A stretch of DNA of 64,000 nt from Scedosporium boydii (lineage: Eukaryota; Ascomycota; Sordariomycetes; Microascales; Microascaceae). The translations under genes were made by a program, and so were the position numbers. The notes below the pieces were generated by a model that did not search any database, was not told where the DNA came from, and saw only the letters and a program-made list of their open reading frames with translations. The stretch lies in the NCBI GenBank assembly GCA_002221725.1, contig NJFT01000093.1:62001-126000 (forward strand), read 5' to 3'. Numbering within the stretch: position 1 is the first letter of the stretch; the number at the start of each line of letters is the position of its first letter. Of this stretch, positions 48,929 through 60,872 are shown piece by piece.

Positions 48929-51423
48929 TATGAGATTAGAGTGGCTGCAAGGGGGCACAAGATCTTATGAAGAAGTGGCTGATAAGATGTGAGAGCCGGT
49001 GAGAAGGTTGGATGAGATGCTGATGATGATGAGAGAAGATTTTGAGCATGTTTGAGGCAGTTTGCCAGACTTCTTATAGGCAAAGAGATCGCCCTCGATT
49101 CCATCCATCTCCGATTTTGATTTTCCTCCTCAACCTCCTCGATTTGCGCACCCACCTCTTCTCCGGACAGTTTCTCCCCGTCGCCCCTAACTCTTACGCC
49201 GAAGATTTGACCGTAGTGCCGCCCGAACTACTGAGGCATACCAGGGGGAAACCCATCACGAACTTTTTTTTTTCGACCATGCTGGCGGACGGTGATGGCA
49301 TCATCGAGGCTTCTCAGTTCGCGATCCAGAGGAAAGGGCAGCGGGCATCACCCATCAACAGCATCACGGCGGGCGCTCGGCTGTGGGGGTGAAATGATGA
49401 TGGACAAGATGACCAAGATGGCATCGTGAGCTGAACAAAAGACGGGATGACAGAAGGAAAGGCCTACGAGGCAATGATCAACAACCATGCACTCGGTTCA
49501 ACCAATGCGGCGGTGAGGTCGCCCTTCTTTGCGCTTCCAGACTTGGGTCTAATCGATGTCGACAGCGTCGATCAGTTCCTAGAGTCTGGGGAGTTGCATT
49601 AGGTTGATGTCAGGGGTAAGACAGAAAGGGACCGAGATGAAGAGCCTCAATGCGACGGCAGATCCAGAAGTCCTCGAAGGATACAGTTACGTCAAGGCAT
49701 TCGAGAACTCGGCTAGCCGAGAGGTGCAGAAGCGTTGCATCTGGTCAACCGGTACATCCGTCACGACCTGGGTTTTCCATTGGACGTGTCGAGAGGGGCT
49801 TGACGCTAAGGATATCTGCGGGCTCTTAGACTCGCAGCATTCAGACTAGCGGAGATTTCAAGCCAGGGCGCCTCGATGACGTTTCCGACATGCAGGCCGA
49901 TCCTGAACTAAATCCGGGAGATGGAAGACTTGAATGGGAATACCAGGATAATGGCTTCGGCAAAATATAACTCTAGTTTGAAAGAACTCGATCAGGGAAT
50001 CAAAGGTTAGTGGGCCTAAGGATGGGGGCCTGACGCTCAGACTTTGCCTCGGACCCGGGCTTACATGGCGGCACCTTCGGAAAGCCCAAGGAATATGACA
50101 AATTGTCAGTTATCAGCTTAATCAAGGAGCCACTAGAAGGTGTCTCTTTTCAGACGTGGATGAGGGGGAGGGGGAAGAGGGGACGTGATCGTCATGGTTT
50201 CCACGTTTTGCGATTCCGGGATTCTGGGTCACCCCTTAAACTCGATTAAATACTCGGGGACCCAATTTATCAGTCAAAGGCAAACCAAAGATCTGGCGAA
50301 TTCCACCTTACCATGCTATTAGGGAAGAAACAATGGGACAAAAGACAAGCACGCGAGCCTGTCAAAAGCCTCAGTAATTTGTGGGGAAAGGCACCAACTT
50401 GGGGAATCACAACAGACAGACTGCCTATTACAATTGAAGCTTAATCCCCATTTGGCCCTTCCTGCTTCTTGCTCTGTTCTTTTGGAAAGGTTGTTCTGTC
50501 GTTGTGCCGATCCCGCTACATCGCGTTATTTCAGCCCCGATGTCGAAATCACCCCTGTCAACTCCGAATCCTCCCCTACCGCGGGTCCGGGCCACACCGG
50601 CCTTGGCCCCCCACTCCAGACGGCGACTGTTGCGAGCACCGGCGTCTACGGTTGCGGAAGCCTAACTCGATCTGGGAGGTGATGTGGCTGAGAAGCCACC
50701 TCGAAATTGTGCCGGATTGCCGCGCTAGGGCTTCACGATTCGGGAATCACGAGCGTCGATCCACGAGCAAAAGCTTAATTGTTTCCTACTGCCGGCCTAA
50801 TGAGGCATAAGGGATCCGCAAGATAAGTGCCTATTTAGGGCTCGGCGGGATGTTAAATGACCACCCACACCCTATGCAAGCATCCCAATCATAACCCCTC
50901 GCAGTCCTTGACCCTTTGCGTTACATCTTTTCGGATATTTGAGACTCTGGAAATGTAGGCTTGTTCTACAGGTAGTGGGGCCTGCAGACAAGAGGAAAAG
51001 TCGCAGGTGAAAATCACCAACGGAAACAGACGCTTGCGCGGAGAAACCCCGAGCGTCATCAAGTGTGTCAATGACGAACCGTCGATTTCAATTTCGACGG
51101 CCGCTGCTCGCGTGGGGTGAATAGAACCGAGAAAGTATCCGTGAGTAATAGTATAGCGAAATAAGGAGCATGTCGCGCTCTTACTGGGCAGGTTAATCCT
51201 GTGTGGGCGGACGCGATGTTTACTACATTGATCGCGAGACGTGGGATAAATGTCCGTGATTATTCACATGTAGCGTTCTTGGTAGCGGGCTAGCAAATGT
51301 ACATAAAACACCGGATGTCCACGGGGTAAACATTGAAACTATTTCCCTTCACTTTCTTCCTTGCGTCTTCTAGAACGTCTTACTCTTCATTCTTTCATTG
51401 CTGGACTCTCTGCCCTCGACACA
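48929..51423. other. Intergenic interval between divergent SBP56-like and bicupin genes
   Basis: The flanking genes point away from each other, so both promoters lie here (near 48930-49100 and 51250-51423). The middle (49.4-50.9 kb) has several short ORFs on the plus strand, none with a recognisable domain or a splice path of any length. I see nothing else that I can support. Confidence 0.5.
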
Positions 51424-53041
51424 ATGGTGATGTGCTCCAAGATTCTCGGTGGGCTCCTGCTCCTCGTAGCTGGTGCTTCTGCCCTTCCCGGTGCGCGGAT
51501 CGTGAACAAGCGTACCGTCGATGACCAGGTGCCCCAGTTTGAGGAAGGCCAGCCAATTGGTCATGGGAAAGGAGCGCCACTCGTTGGTGAGTTCATTCGG
51601 CGCCTGGGGTAACAGCCTCTCCACTTAAATGGCTGTTTCATTAACAAGCGTGATATAGGCGGCACCGATGAGTATATCGACAAGTCGAACCCCGACAACT
51701 TGGGTCAGCAAGCCACCGATGGCGGCCTCGTGCCAAACCTCAAATGGAGGTTCTCCGACTCCAAGTCCAGGAACTATCCTGGTGGTTGGCTGCGCACCCA
51801 AGTGATCCAAGACCTTCCGCAAAGCCACGATATCGCGGCGGCTCAGCAGCACCTTTCCAAGGGTACCATCCGCGAGCTCCACTGGCATAAGAACGTGAGT
51901 TTTATAATCATGATCATGATCTCTTATTAACTTCCTTCGAACTGGGATCTTATCGTTAGTTGTTGCGCTGCTGACACCCAGTCTGTCCTAGGCCGAATGG
52001 GGCTTCGTGTATGCTGGCTCAGTCCTCATCTCCGCTGTCGATGAGTACGGAGTGCATCAGGAGGAAACACTCAACTACGGTGATATTTGGTACTTCCCCA
52101 AGGGTACTGCCCATACGGTCCAGGGTCTCGAAGACAAGAATGAGTTTCTGCTGGTCTTCGATAACCCCGAGTTCGACAACGCAGGGTAAGGCGAGGGAAA
52201 AAAAAAAAGAAAAGAGGAAAATTTATGGAAGGCCGACCATATACTAATGGCATGGTTTTAGTGTCACCTTCAACATCGACGACTGGCTCTCTCACACACC
52301 CAAGGACGTCCTCGCCAAGAATTTCGGCGTCCCCGAGTCTGTCTTTGACGATATCCCCAAGCCTAACCCCAACATCCAGAAGGGTACCGTTAGCAACCGC
52401 ACCATTACGTCTGAGGGTGCCGCTACCGGTGATCACTCGTTCGTGTATAAGACACTCCAGCATGACCCTGAACCTGTTCCTGGAAATGGCGGCACTTTCT
52501 ACAAGATCGACTCTACCAACTTCCCTATCAGCAAAACTATTGCGGCGACCTTCGTCACCCTTAAGCCGGGTGGTTTGAGGGAACTTCATTGGCATCCTAA
52601 TGTGAGTCCTTCGCATATCAGTGCTTTGAAATGAGGAGGTCTAACCGACGCGTGACATTTCGCAGGCCGAAGAATGGCTGTACTTCCACCAGGGAGAAGC
52701 TCGTGCTACTGTTTTCAATGGCAACGGCAATGCGAGAACTTTTGACTTCCATGCTGGCGATACTGCTGCTTTCCCCGATAACTCTGGGTGAGTTACCTTA
52801 CCTACCAGAATCCAAAGATGTGTGAATTTTAAGCTAACTTGTAACTAGCCACTACATCGAGAACACATCTGAGACTGAGGATCTCATCTGGATCGAGATC
52901 TACAAATCGGACCGCGTGGCGGATATCGCCCTTGGTCAATGGCTCGCCCTCACGCCTGCCGACATCGTGGCCCAGACCCTCAATGTTCCTATTGAGTTTG
53001 TCGAGAAGATTAAGAGGGAGAAGCAGGTGTTGGTTGCCTAA
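51424..53041 (+). CDS. Secreted bicupin of the oxalate decarboxylase family
   Basis: Six exons: 51424-51586, 51659-51894, 51992-52185, 52262-52601, 52666-52787 and 52849-53041, giving 415 residues. Signal peptide MVMCSKILGGLLLLVAGASA, then a propeptide ending VNKR (Kex2-like). Both cupin metal sites are complete: RELHWHKNAEWGFV with a later His in GTAHTVQG, and RELHWHPNAEEWLYF with a later His in SGHYIEN. The second-domain acid in WIEIYKSD, matching Glu333 of the Bacillus enzyme, is present. The first-domain lid, SENST in Bacillus with the key Glu162, reads FDNAGVTF here, so the lid Glu is absent. The family uses Mn to split oxalate into formate and CO2, or in some bicupins to oxidise it. Oxalate is the most likely substrate; the reaction type is less certain. 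Confidence 0.92.
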
Positions 53042-54225
53042 ATTGACCGTGGGAAGTGCGGCCTTAAGCAGGTGCTGATACGAGATGTCTTCACTTCCAT
53101 TATATATTAGATTTGATGTAATATTTAATTTAGTTTAAAATATTTGAAGCTTCAGGTTACTAGTTGCCGCTTCGCGATTGATTCTGCTGTTAACAAAGTT
53201 ATGTCGAGTTGTGACGGACATAATATAGTTCCATAATAGTGAGAGTTGTCGTTCACCGGTCCAGAGAGGCGACACACGGTAATCAGCTATGGGAACTGCT
53301 CCTTCTGCGGATTAGACTACCTCAATGCTGTATGAAACTTCGTTGCAAAGGAAGTTTAAGCTATTACCCTGCTAGTGGTAGACTTGACACAGCCCCGTAC
53401 TCGTAAGGTCTAGAAGTTTGACCGTGGCTAGAAGGGCAGATAAGGTCTTAAGTTGATGAACGTCATCTCTTGCTGGGCGTCGGTGTGTTATGGCACGAGG
53501 TAACCGCAGGGCCACATTAGGGCAGAGGGGGCACTAGGATCACCTCAGAATGACAGAACCAGCACGGAAGACAGTCGTCATTCCAATTGGAGAGGTATGA
53601 TGTGGTAAATAGGCTGGATAGAGTATGCCTATAGAGCTATAGGCGTACTGAATCTAGAGTGTGAGATAAGGTTGGAATAGGGAAACTAAGAGGGAACTTT
53701 CAGAGTAACGGAAGAGCTTGGGGGAAGATCATATGAGGAGCTGGGAAGAATATAAAAAGGGAGGATTCCAGAGGAAAAGAAGAAGGGGGGAATCAGCGAT
53801 TAGTGACCCTTTCATACCAGACCCATACTCGACCTTCACTAGTCTTACTGTTCTCCTTCACTCTGTGACACGACCTACTCTTACACGGTGCGTGTTGCCA
53901 AGTTATATTTGCTAGATTTACGACGGGAAGCATGATGTTGAACAGATTGGTCGTCTGCCGGATGCCCCGAAACTGCTGCCATTAAGCCTACGACCCAATA
54001 ACCATCTTCATATCACGCCGTGTGGCGTTTTGGCGAAGCAGTTGACTGAAAGTAGCAGGCTGCCCACCAATCTCAAACAGGCAGGATACTGCTCTTGCCA
54101 AGCGCCGAGCGAAGGCCACTGCTGGGTTGGGAAGGAGCATTTGTTCTGCTTTTACGGTCCCCGGAACGCACCAGCAGATTGAAAAGTTGAAAAAATACCC
54201 AAGGGAGGAAGCCTTGGGATGAGAA
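53042..54225. other. Intergenic interval before the HET relic
   Basis: The 3' flank of the bicupin gene, then sequence without a recognisable gene. Some of 53.9-54.2 kb may be further decayed HET-type coding sequence, but I could not match a motif there. Confidence 0.4.
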
Positions 54226-54720
54226 TTGCTACGGATTATCGAGCGGTACTCGTTTATGAATTTCACTTATCATTCGGACAAACTCGTCGCGATCCAAGGA
54301 ATTGTTGACAGCATTGGACTATTTTTCACTGACAGCCTGACAGGTACATCTCTGGGTGTTTCGAGTCTCAGCAATTTCCCAGCCTTACATGGTGTTCCGA
54401 TTGTGCGGTCAAAGCTAGAGACCAGGGACAAGCCATACATCGTGGCCCTGAGCTTCAGCAAGGCCATTCTATTTTGAAAGCGGTGGGCGGAGTGTGCGAG
54501 CTGAGCTGGTCAGCGCCGAAGATTACTCGTCTAGTTTACAACAAACTTCGCATCACTTCTCGGGGTCGTCAGGTCATCAACGGCCATTTCCGCTCATTAG
54601 AAGTCTTCCAGACTATATTAAGAGAAGGTGAAAACCCTGGCGTAGTCGATCCTATTGCTGCTACCTCCGATGGAAGACGGATTGGCGTAAGGTGTTCTTT
54701 GACCATCCTCATCACGTGGT
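54226..54720 (+). pseudogene. Decayed heterokaryon-incompatibility (HET) domain protein fragment
   Basis: The plus frame at 54226-54300 reads RIIERYSFMNFTYHSDKLVA then IQGIVDSIG, which matches the segment after the HET domain (YSxRxLTxxSDKLxAIxGIA) in many fungal HET proteins. The expected next piece, DxYxxGLW, is found as DRYISGCFES only after a shift to another frame near 54335. A weak match to the PSWSWAS box (PYIVALSFSKA) is back in the first frame near 54435. There is a stop just upstream (TGA before 54226) and at 54475. The reading is of a frameshifted, N-terminally missing relic. The family controls programmed cell death on fusion of unlike strains. Moderate confidence. Confidence 0.5.
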
Positions 54721-55709
54721 AGAAAAGACAGGTAACTTTCCACCATAAAATCAGGTGCGGGTGGGTTAGGTACATCTTGATCAAATGTCTTGGCAAAATG
54801 TCTTGGCCCACAGTACAGAAACTAGGGGAATCGATCATAGGCGTCGGAATCTAGGTGATCGGCATTCTCAGTAGGGAAGTCCCCAACAGCAATAGGGAAG
54901 AAAATAAATATATTAATCTAGGAGTCCTCTATTTACGGTAGTACTACTATTGCTAAAAAAGAAAAGATAGAGAGAAGAGAAGCCCAATTTCTTCCCCAAG
55001 TCTTTAATCCATACAATTTTTCGTCGGTATTTTATGCGCACTTTGTACGTGAAATCCAAGGCACATTCGTCCATCCACGTGACGGAGATGACCCATCCCA
55101 CTGTATCGAATGGACATTACCACTAAGACGATTACTGTTGAGGGTCAGTCAAGGAAAGAGAAGAACAAGTCAGGATTCGAGTGGTCAGTGGGAATCGCTC
55201 GTACACGAATGTAGAAAGGCCGCCAAAACAAAAGAATCGTACGAAAACAGTCGAAGAGCAAAGAGTGTATTAAAGTCGAGTCAGTCAAACCCATCTATAA
55301 TACACAGGAAGCTACTGATCCAAAGGCCCAGGAGACCTGCGTCCTTCGTAGCGCTGTCGAGGACTAACTGAGTAAGCTTGAGCGGTGAACTCTCCCCTAC
55401 TGTACATGAAGGGGAGGCCCATTTGTTATGTGGCGGCCGGCCTTCGGATTCGGATCTACCGTGGATCAGCCGTAACCCAGTTCCAGCAGCTCCACCATAC
55501 CAACAGAGTACAAGAGTAGGAAATAATTGAGAAATCTAAGATTTATAAAGAGGGTTTTAAGCTCTTAGAGAACTTCCGCTTCGATTATACGGCCTATACT
55601 AAAATACTCTCCTATTAGTGTAATGATGTGACAACTGCGGACGCACTCCGAGTATCTTCCCCGTCCTCTCGGGTGACGCTCCTCACAATTAAACTAAGTA
55701 CACTCAACA
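54721..55709. other. AT-rich interval between HET relic and NLR tail
   Basis: No gene seen. AT-rich sequence near 55.5-55.6 kb may be an old transposon scrap, but no element ends or target duplication could be confirmed. Confidence 0.4.
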
Positions 55710-55949
55710 TCAATACGACTTTCCGAAATGCAAAGTGCTGAAAAAAACGCTCCAGAAGAGAGACAACATTGCAAGCATCATCGAGAAAGGAACGGACGGG
55801 TTCTGCAGGTCAGTACCATATCCTAGAGGAAGAATCCAGGCAATGAAATAGCCAAGCATTGGCGAAACACAGATGAAATTATAGAACAGCACCCATCGAA
55901 GACTAATACGCTCACGCGCGTAAATTCCCCAAAAAAGTTCTCTTTTATC
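55710..55949 (-). pseudogene. Orphaned 3' end of the NLR gene: 79-residue tail with two hydrophobic helices
   Basis: This is the distal part of the NLR's fourth exon, cut off by the solo LTR. It reads DKRELFWGIYARERISLRW, then two hydrophobic stretches (FYNFICVSPMLGYFIAWIL and PFSMMLAMLSLFWSVFF) and a stop at 55710-55712. Joining across the LTR at the target duplication restores the frame exactly (GGA|GAT). Such a double hydrophobic tail is common at the C-terminus of related fungal proteins as I recall them. It is no longer reachable by the upstream reading frame unless the LTR is spliced out. Confidence 0.8.
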
Positions 55950-55954
55950 TCCCC

Positions 55955-56388
55955 TGTCACAGCCACGGCCGGCCAGATGGGCGGCCGAGCGGTGAGCGAC
56001 GAAAGGCGGCAGAAAAGGATAAACTTCGGCGCAAGCGAAGGCTGCCAAGAAACGAATCACCACGGATCGCAGTGATTCGGGTCACGATGGATCACGGTGA
56101 TCAGGATCACGGTGATCGGGATCACTTCAGGAGAAGGTGATCCACTGAAGAGGCGGAAGAATCATGTCTATATAAGCTACGGTAGTTTCCAGTATCTGGA
56201 GGTTCTTCCCGACTCTTCAGTAGTCAATACAAGTAACAACTACACCCTACACTTGTATACGCACTCTCAGCATCTATCATTGTGAATACTGCTCGACTGC
56301 CTCACTTATCTTTAAACAGGCACCTGCTACCTCAGCACCTTCCTATTCCATTGATCAGCCGAAACCCTGAAGCGTTAGGATTGTAACA
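55955..56388 (+). mobile_element. Solo LTR of an LTR retrotransposon, inserted in the NLR gene
   Basis: 434 bp bounded by TGTCAC at 55955 and GTAACA ending at 56388, the TG...CA inverted ends of an LTR. It is flanked by an exact 5-bp target duplication TCCCC (55950-55954 and 56389-56393). The plus orientation is inferred from TATATAAG at 56169-56176, which would divide U3 from R. U3 holds two copies of GATCACGGTGATC. No internal domain, primer site or second LTR is nearby, so this is the product of LTR-LTR recombination. Gypsy-type ends are likely, but the family is not named. Confidence 0.9.
56090..56117. promoter_or_regulatory. Two GATCACGGTGATC near-palindromes in the LTR U3
   Basis: Copies at 56090-56102 and 56105-56117, each a 6-bp inverted repeat GATCAC/GTGATC around one base, about 55-80 bp upstream of the LTR TATA box. 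More diverged copies flank them. They look like paired activator sites in the element's promoter. Confidence 0.45.
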
Positions 56389-59300
56389 TCCCCCCTCTTC
56401 GAGGCTAGACTTCTTCTTCGGGAAAAGCCCTATAAGATCGCGAGATTGAAGTCCCAGCCTTTTACACTTGTGATACCAGTGTAATAATAGTTGTGGCTGA
56501 TGGCATGCATAGAAGCGCTTTCTGAACTCGTGCTCACAGACTGGTGGAATGTTGTCCATCGGCTTTGGCTGGTAGTCGTAGTCGGTGTTCGTCACCTCGG
56601 GGTAGGAGTCTCTTTTCTTGGGGGCAAACTCGTGATCCTCGAACTTCTCACACTGAGTTTTAAAGATTTTTAGCCATCCATGATATTAATTGGTATCAAG
56701 TGTAAATAAAGTCTCTAAATACTTACCATATAGAAGTCACAGTGTGAATACCGCCAGACACTGAACCAACTGCGGAGAAACCCTCGAAGACGGAAATAAT
56801 TTTCTCTTAATGTGCTGAAGAAAGCGTGACAAGTGAGTCCACTGACATAGATTTGGGCGAGTTTATAGTCTGCACCCTGCTTTACCATGAAAAGAACGCG
56901 ATAATTAGAGAAATTTATGTCCACGTTCTTCGGTTCAAGCCACCCGAACCTAGATTCAAGTATATTGGCTGACGAAGAGTTTGCTGGTTGCTCATTTCTT
57001 TGGTCACTTTCGGAAGATTGGCTGCGAATATGGCTGACTCCGTGAGTGCCCGACTCGTTCGGACCTTGTAGATGTGCGGCAGTGGGGGATTGTGGATTGT
57101 CTGAGGCGTCGCTGGACTGAGGGAGACTGCGGATGATTGACTTCAGGCATTTGGCAAACGGAAGAGGTATTTCTGCCCATCTCTTCTCACCGCAGGTCTA
57201 TATTAAAAGCGATTATCAGTCATAGCAGTCTTGAATTGTTATGATAATCTACCAAAATAGGAGCACCACTCACGCATTCCCACCACACTCGTGTCTCCGA
57301 TTCCCCCAAAGGCCTTAGGCATCGGGGTAACGGCCACCAATCCCAGCGCTCCTCTGTTGAGCGCTCTACTATATTCTGGCACCAGCTCGTGATCTTGCGT
57401 AAGTGACTGGCATCGTCGCCAGGACCGACTCGAATATTTTGCGGGTGAATGTATTGTAGCTCCGCAATTAGATTAGAAAGCTTGTAGCGGGGAACATACG
57501 GATAATATTTGTGGCCAGGCCTTGACCACAGTGTGACCAAGTTTCGGAGTCCTGTTTGTAGAGAAGGGTGGATGAACTCATAGAGTCGCCGACGAAGAGC
57601 CTGGTAAGCGACGCTTTCTAGAATAAAGCGACGCACTTGATCCAAATCTTTTAAGGACCCATCATACAACTCCTCTTCCCCGGCTTCTTCTACCACCGAA
57701 TCTTGATCACTATCCTCATTCGGCTCGCCGGCCGCATCCACTTTGTTGAGATCGTTAAGCCCGTCAAGGTCGCCAGGCTTGTTAGGCTCGGCGGTTTCGG
57801 CAGAATCCGCAAGGCCCAGACTCTTATGAAGATATTCTTCTACTATCTTCCGACGGTCCCCGACGCTATGGCGGGTTTTCATGAATTCTGAAGTTCGGTC
57901 TCTCGCGCCGTTACTTATGGAGGGGTTTGAGAAGAGCTCTCGAGTGATAGCAGACGCATATGAGCTCACAAAGACGACGAGAGCCCGATGCTGATCGTTG
58001 AACATTTCTGCTTTGAGGTCTCTGGCACAATGTTTGAGTAGTTTCCGGAAATTATTCCGCATCCTTTCGAACCCAATTCTCTCTTTTGATACAGCCGCCG
58101 AAATAAGGGATATCAGGGCCCCATCTTGGTAAAGTAGAGCTGCAAAGTCTTGGATAATCATTGCGTTGATTGCTTCCGCATTAGATCCTAAGGTCTTAGT
58201 ACTAGGAAGTGAAAGCGGAACGGAGAAGACTGAGTCGTCATCAATTGATGAATCGAATTCTTCAGTGTCAAAGTCTGAAATAATGTGAGCATTTCTTTAA
58301 TAAACTAGTTGACCTTCGAGGAGCACTCACATTGCCTTCCTTCCGGCTCAATGCCAGTCTTTGCAGCCGACGCTACTACCGATTGGCCGTAGCTTTCCTT
58401 CGACTCAAGAAGCAGCTTTGCGACTGCGTTAACCTTCTTATGCTTTCGCTGATATTGAAATTCTTCAGCAAGGTCGCGTATACTAGTAGGCAGGTGCTCG
58501 CAGCCAGACACCGCCTCCGTTAGTTGAAGTGCCCGCTTATACATCTGCTCTGCCTCGTTGTACTTCCCCTGGCTTTGAAGTACATTAGCAAGGTTGTTCA
58601 TGCTATTAAGAGTAGACGGGTGCTTGTGGCCGAGCACCTGCTCCATTAGACAGAGCGCCTGCCGATATGTCTGCTCAGCCTCGTTATACTTCCCCTGGCT
58701 TTGAAGTATATTGGCGACATTGTTCATGCTGTTGAGGGTAGATGGGTGTTTGTGGCCGAGCACCTGCTCCATTAGACAGAGCGCCTGCCGATATGTCTGC
58801 TCAGCCTCGTTATACTTCCCCTGGCTTTGAAGTATATTGGCGACATTGTTCATGCTGTTGAGGGTAGATGGGTGTTTGTGGCCGAGCACTATCTCTGTTA
58901 GAGAGAGCACTTGCTGGTGCATCTGCTCGGCTTCTTGGTACTTCCCCTGGTTTTGAAGCACTAGGGCAAGGTTGTTCATACTGCCAAGGGTAGACGGATG
59001 GCTGTAGCCTAGCACCTTCTGTGATAACTCCCACTCTCGTCGATATATTTGCTCAGCCTCTATATGCTCCCCTTGGCTGTCAAGGATAAGAGCAAGATTA
59101 TTCATGCTGCTGAGTGTGTCGGGATGCTCATGGCCTAGTACCTTCTCCCTCACTGCTAGTATATCCCGATGGATCTTCTCAGCCTCCTCATATAACCCTA
59201 GGTTATTAAGCACCAGCGCAAGATTATTCATAGTAGTGAGAGTGTCAGGGCTTTCTGGGCCCAGCACCCTCAGCTTCAGTTCAAGCGTTCTTTGGTATAG

Positions 59301-60872
59301 CTGCTCAGCCTCCTTATACCTGCCTAGGCTGTCGAGTACAAGCGCAAGATTGTTCATGCTGATGAGAGTAGAGGGGTGCTCTTGGCCGAGCGTCTTCTCT
59401 GATAGTTCCCACTCCTGCCGATGCATCTGCTCCGCCTCTTCATACCTTCCAAGGTGCTCAAGCACATTTGCGAGGTTGTTTATGCTGGCGAGCGTGTTGG
59501 GATGCTCTTGGCCGAGAACCTTCTCCATTAACTGGAGTGCTTGCCGGTAGAAATGCTCCGCCTGATGATAGTTTCCAGTGGTATTATAACACTCAGCCAA
59601 ATTGAAGATGACGCGCCCTTCAGCCTCCTTATCGGTGCAGTCAATTCGAGACTCTAGGGCTGCCTGGACATGTGGCTGATACTCCAGCCACAGGTCTCGT
59701 TTCTTATGTTTTGGGAAAGGAAATACGTCCGCAAGCCGTCTTATCACTGACGTGACATATTGCTCACGCTTTCCTTCCCCCTCTACCCAATTTTGTGTCG
59801 CTAAGCGAACAAGCGGATGCATGTCATACAATCCCGACTCCTCCCGCTGACTGATGAAGGCATGTGCCTTCAGTATGCCGATCGCCTCGGATGTCGCAAT
59901 CTCATCAGCGGTCGGCGGCAGTAGAGATTTCGGGATTGCCTTCTCGGAAAGGAAGCATATAAATCTCAAGTAGTCTGCTGCGAGTGGATTATCTCGTGAG
60001 ATCTGCTCGAACGAAATCCTCCAAACTGTCGCGACCGAGTTTCCGACGTTCCTGTAGCGGGTCCGGTCTTCAAAGTCTTTACTGAGTAGCTTCGTCAAAC
60101 TCTTGTTATTTGATTGGCAAAGCTCAAGGTATTCTGTGGTCGAGACCTGTGTCCTCGCCATGAATACGGACGCCTGCTTGATGGCCAGGGGCAAGTCGGC
60201 CAGGAAGTCGAGCAAACGGGCTATGCTCTCGGCATCCCCTATTTGCGTTTTCTTCAAGGGCCTCAGTAACAGCTTGACGGCTTCAGCTCTGCTCATCTTC
60301 GTCGTACGAATGATACTCCTCGCAAACTTCACTGCGACCTCGTGATTCCGGGTTGTGAATAGAATAGAGCCATTCGGGCTGAATGGGAGAGAATCGGAGA
60401 GTGGTGCAGTGCCGAAGAGATCTGCATCATCGGCATTGTCGATAATCAAGAGCCAGCTACCAGCATTTTCTCGACTGAGGGCATTTCGAACCAGAGACTT
60501 AACGTCTGCATTATCCTCGTCGATCCCCTCGACTTCAAGCCGTTGGCCAATCTCGCGATAGGCGTTCTCAAAAGTGGTGGAATCAACAGCAGGGACCCAG
60601 AAGACAGAGCAGTCAGGATGTGTCTCACCGATACGGTATGCGGCTTCGAGGGCGATCTGTGTCTTCCCGATACCTCCGAGGCCTTTGATTGCGGTGCTTT
60701 GGCAGCAATCTTTATCCGCATCAGGGCGAATTCTCTCAAGGAGCTCTGCGAGAAGTAATTCGCGACCGACGAAGTCCTTGTTTCGTCCGAATGGGACCAT
60801 CCAATGTCGCGAGGCTTGCCGATTTTGAGGAACCTGACCCTCTCTTTTTTGTATTCTCATGTCTGCAGTCAT
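56332..60872 (-). CDS. Fungal NLR: NB-ARC plus nine TPRs, C-terminally truncated by an LTR insertion
   Basis: Exons 58331-60872, 57274-58274, 56727-57197 and 56332-56652. The last reads 18 codons into the LTR and stops at 56332-56334, for 1,444 residues (1,505 without the insertion). NB-ARC at about 30-390: P-loop GLGGIGKTQIAL, Walker B SWLLIIDNADD, GSILFTTRN, DLPLAIKQA, and an MHD-like YDMHPLVRLA. Nine 42-residue TPRs of the kinesin-light-chain type follow (about 430-810), each ending LGxxHPxTLxSMNNLA; repeats 7 and 8 are identical. The rest (about 850-1,426) is a large region typical of this NLR class with an acidic linker and no named domain. The start at 60872 gives only ~30 residues before the NB-ARC; the N-terminal effector domain usual in fungal NLRs is not found upstream. 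Expected role: non-self or damage sensing with TPRs as ligand surface. Confidence 0.85.
58625..58889. repeat. Identical 126-bp TPR-coding repeats in the NLR
   Basis: Bases 58625-58763 and 58751-58889 are identical over 139 bp at an offset of 126 bp (42 codons, one TPR). Other TPRs in the array differ more. Exact identity at silent sites points to very recent unequal crossing-over or gene conversion. Confidence 0.9.

Noticed and set aside
55425..55635. Possible second solo LTR (TGTTATG...TGTGACA)
   Set aside because: The flanking 5 bases do not match, and the ends are poor inverted repeats.
57220..58161. Separate minus-strand gene starting MIIQDFAALLY
   Set aside because: A clean intron (GTGAGT...TTTCAG) joins it in frame to the NLR exon upstream, so it is exon 2 of the NLR.
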